Shown piece after piece: positions 63,607 to 64,000 of a stretch of 64,000 nt of DNA. The notes under the pieces were generated by a model that saw only the letters and a program-made list of their open reading frames with translations, ran no database searches and was not told the DNA's origin. This DNA comes from an uncultured Acidimicrobiales bacterium (GTDB taxonomy: Bacteria > Actinomycetota > Acidimicrobiia > Acidimicrobiales > SZUA-35). Each line of letters begins with the position of its first letter. Positions within the stretch are counted from its first letter, which is position 1. A program made the translations under genes and the position numbers. The stretch is taken from NCBI GenBank assembly GCA_937997485.1, contig CALKTH010000046.1, positions 1 through 64,000 of the forward strand, in the 5' to 3' direction.

Positions 63607-64000
63607 ATGGCTCGACAACTGAAAGGCACGATGCGCCCGAGTTCGACAACCGTTCCTCGCCGCCGATCCTGGGCTACTGCGGCTGCGGCTCTCGTTGCTC
63701 TCTCCATCGCGGCGATCACTGTTCCGGGCGTGTCCGGAGCGCAGACCTCCGAGCCGGACAGCAACGACACCGCCGAACTGCGTCCCGGCGTCGTGGTTGT
63801 CGACACCGTGCACGGCGAGCGCTCGGCCGATCACCCGGCGGTTGCGCCCTTCATCGAAGCATCCGAGCGAGAGGTCGACGCGTTCCTCGCCGAGCGGGCT
63901 GAGCTGCTCGATGGCCAGGCCGCTCGCGTCGGCAGCGGTCTCACGGTCTCTTACGTTCGCGCTTCCACACCGAACGACGTCCGCCAGATCGTCGACACCG
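63607..64000 (+). CDS. Secreted protein, truncated by the window end; possible relative of the metalloprotease at 28757
   Basis: An ATG at 63607 opens a frame that runs to the end of the window (131 codons, no stop). It has a basic N-terminus (MARQLKGTMRPSSTTVPRRRS), a hydrophobic segment (about 22-41) and a cleavage-like VSGAQ. The following GERSADHPAVAPFIEASEREVDAFLAERAELL and GSGLTVSYVRASTPNDVRQIVDT recall the corresponding part of the protease at 28757-30676 (ELHVVYLRPTPVEVRRVISAAV). A zincin fold beyond the edge is likely but not visible. Confidence 0.6.
   Translation, partial: MARQLKGTMRPSSTTVPRRRSWATAAAALVALSIAAITVPGVSGAQTSEPDSNDTAELRPGVVVVDTVHGERSADHPAVAPFIEASEREVDAFLAERAELLDGQAARVGSGLTVSYVRASTPNDVRQIVDT

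Noticed and set aside
1-64000. tRNA or rRNA genes
   Set aside because: I scanned the gaps by eye for T-loop and acceptor-stem patterns and for rRNA motifs and saw none; a covariance-model search would be needed to exclude them.

Overview
The window is high-GC bacterial DNA with GTG/ATG starts, dense 4-bp start/stop overlaps, F420/flavin-type oxidoreductases, DUF4214-containing secreted proteins and menaquinone-type respiratory genes. This points to an actinobacterium, most plausibly class Acidimicrobiia (Ilumatobacter-like). That placement is inferred from gene content, not from a marker-gene search. No tRNA, rRNA, CRISPR array, transposase or prophage was found.

Layout. 1-5.7 kb: envelope and regulatory genes (membrane-anchored protein, lipoproteins, an ECF sigma factor overlapping a membrane protein with an extremely acidic tail, a zinc-ribbon protein, a HAD phosphatase), then a 431-bp gene-free stretch with several repeats. 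5.7-11 kb: acetyl-CoA synthetase, a TetR regulator, a secreted DUF3152/DUF4214 zincin-like protein, and a MidA/NDUFAF7-type methyltransferase. 11.3-22.1 kb: a first complex I operon (nuoABCDHIJKLMN, minus strand) without nuoEFG, with two previously uncalled micro-ORFs fitted exactly between nuoC/nuoD and nuoH/nuoI. 22.2-39.8 kb: mixed accessory and housekeeping genes (dus, AbiEi/DUF559-like protein, panB, glgB, SDR, secreted metalloprotease with a detached sorting signal, GMC oxidoreductase, tandem-RHH protein, ParA ATPase, LLM oxidoreductase, a 1479-aa DUF11 surface protein with an LPVTG end).

39.9-62.2 kb is one uninterrupted run of 20 minus-strand genes. It begins with a small membrane protein, a two-cluster ferredoxin and a b6-type split cytochrome b, then subunit IV, a Rieske protein, a diheme cytochrome c and an uncharacterised membrane protein. 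It continues without a strand break into a complete 14-gene complex I (nuoA-N). Upstream lies a 505-bp divergent intergenic region with a good match to a Rex (NADH/NAD+ sensor) operator, and on the other side a monoheme cytochrome c gene followed by a secreted protein cut by the window end. Together these genes would move electrons from NADH or ferredoxin to menaquinone (complex I) and on to cytochrome c (the b6c-like complex).

The most notable items are the joined bc/complex I gene run and its Rex-like operator, the b6-like heme-ligand spacing with a conserved Cys, the two complex I systems of different subunit content, the two micro-ORFs, a long alanine-rich coiled-coil insertion in the second NuoL, and three families of short intergenic repeats.
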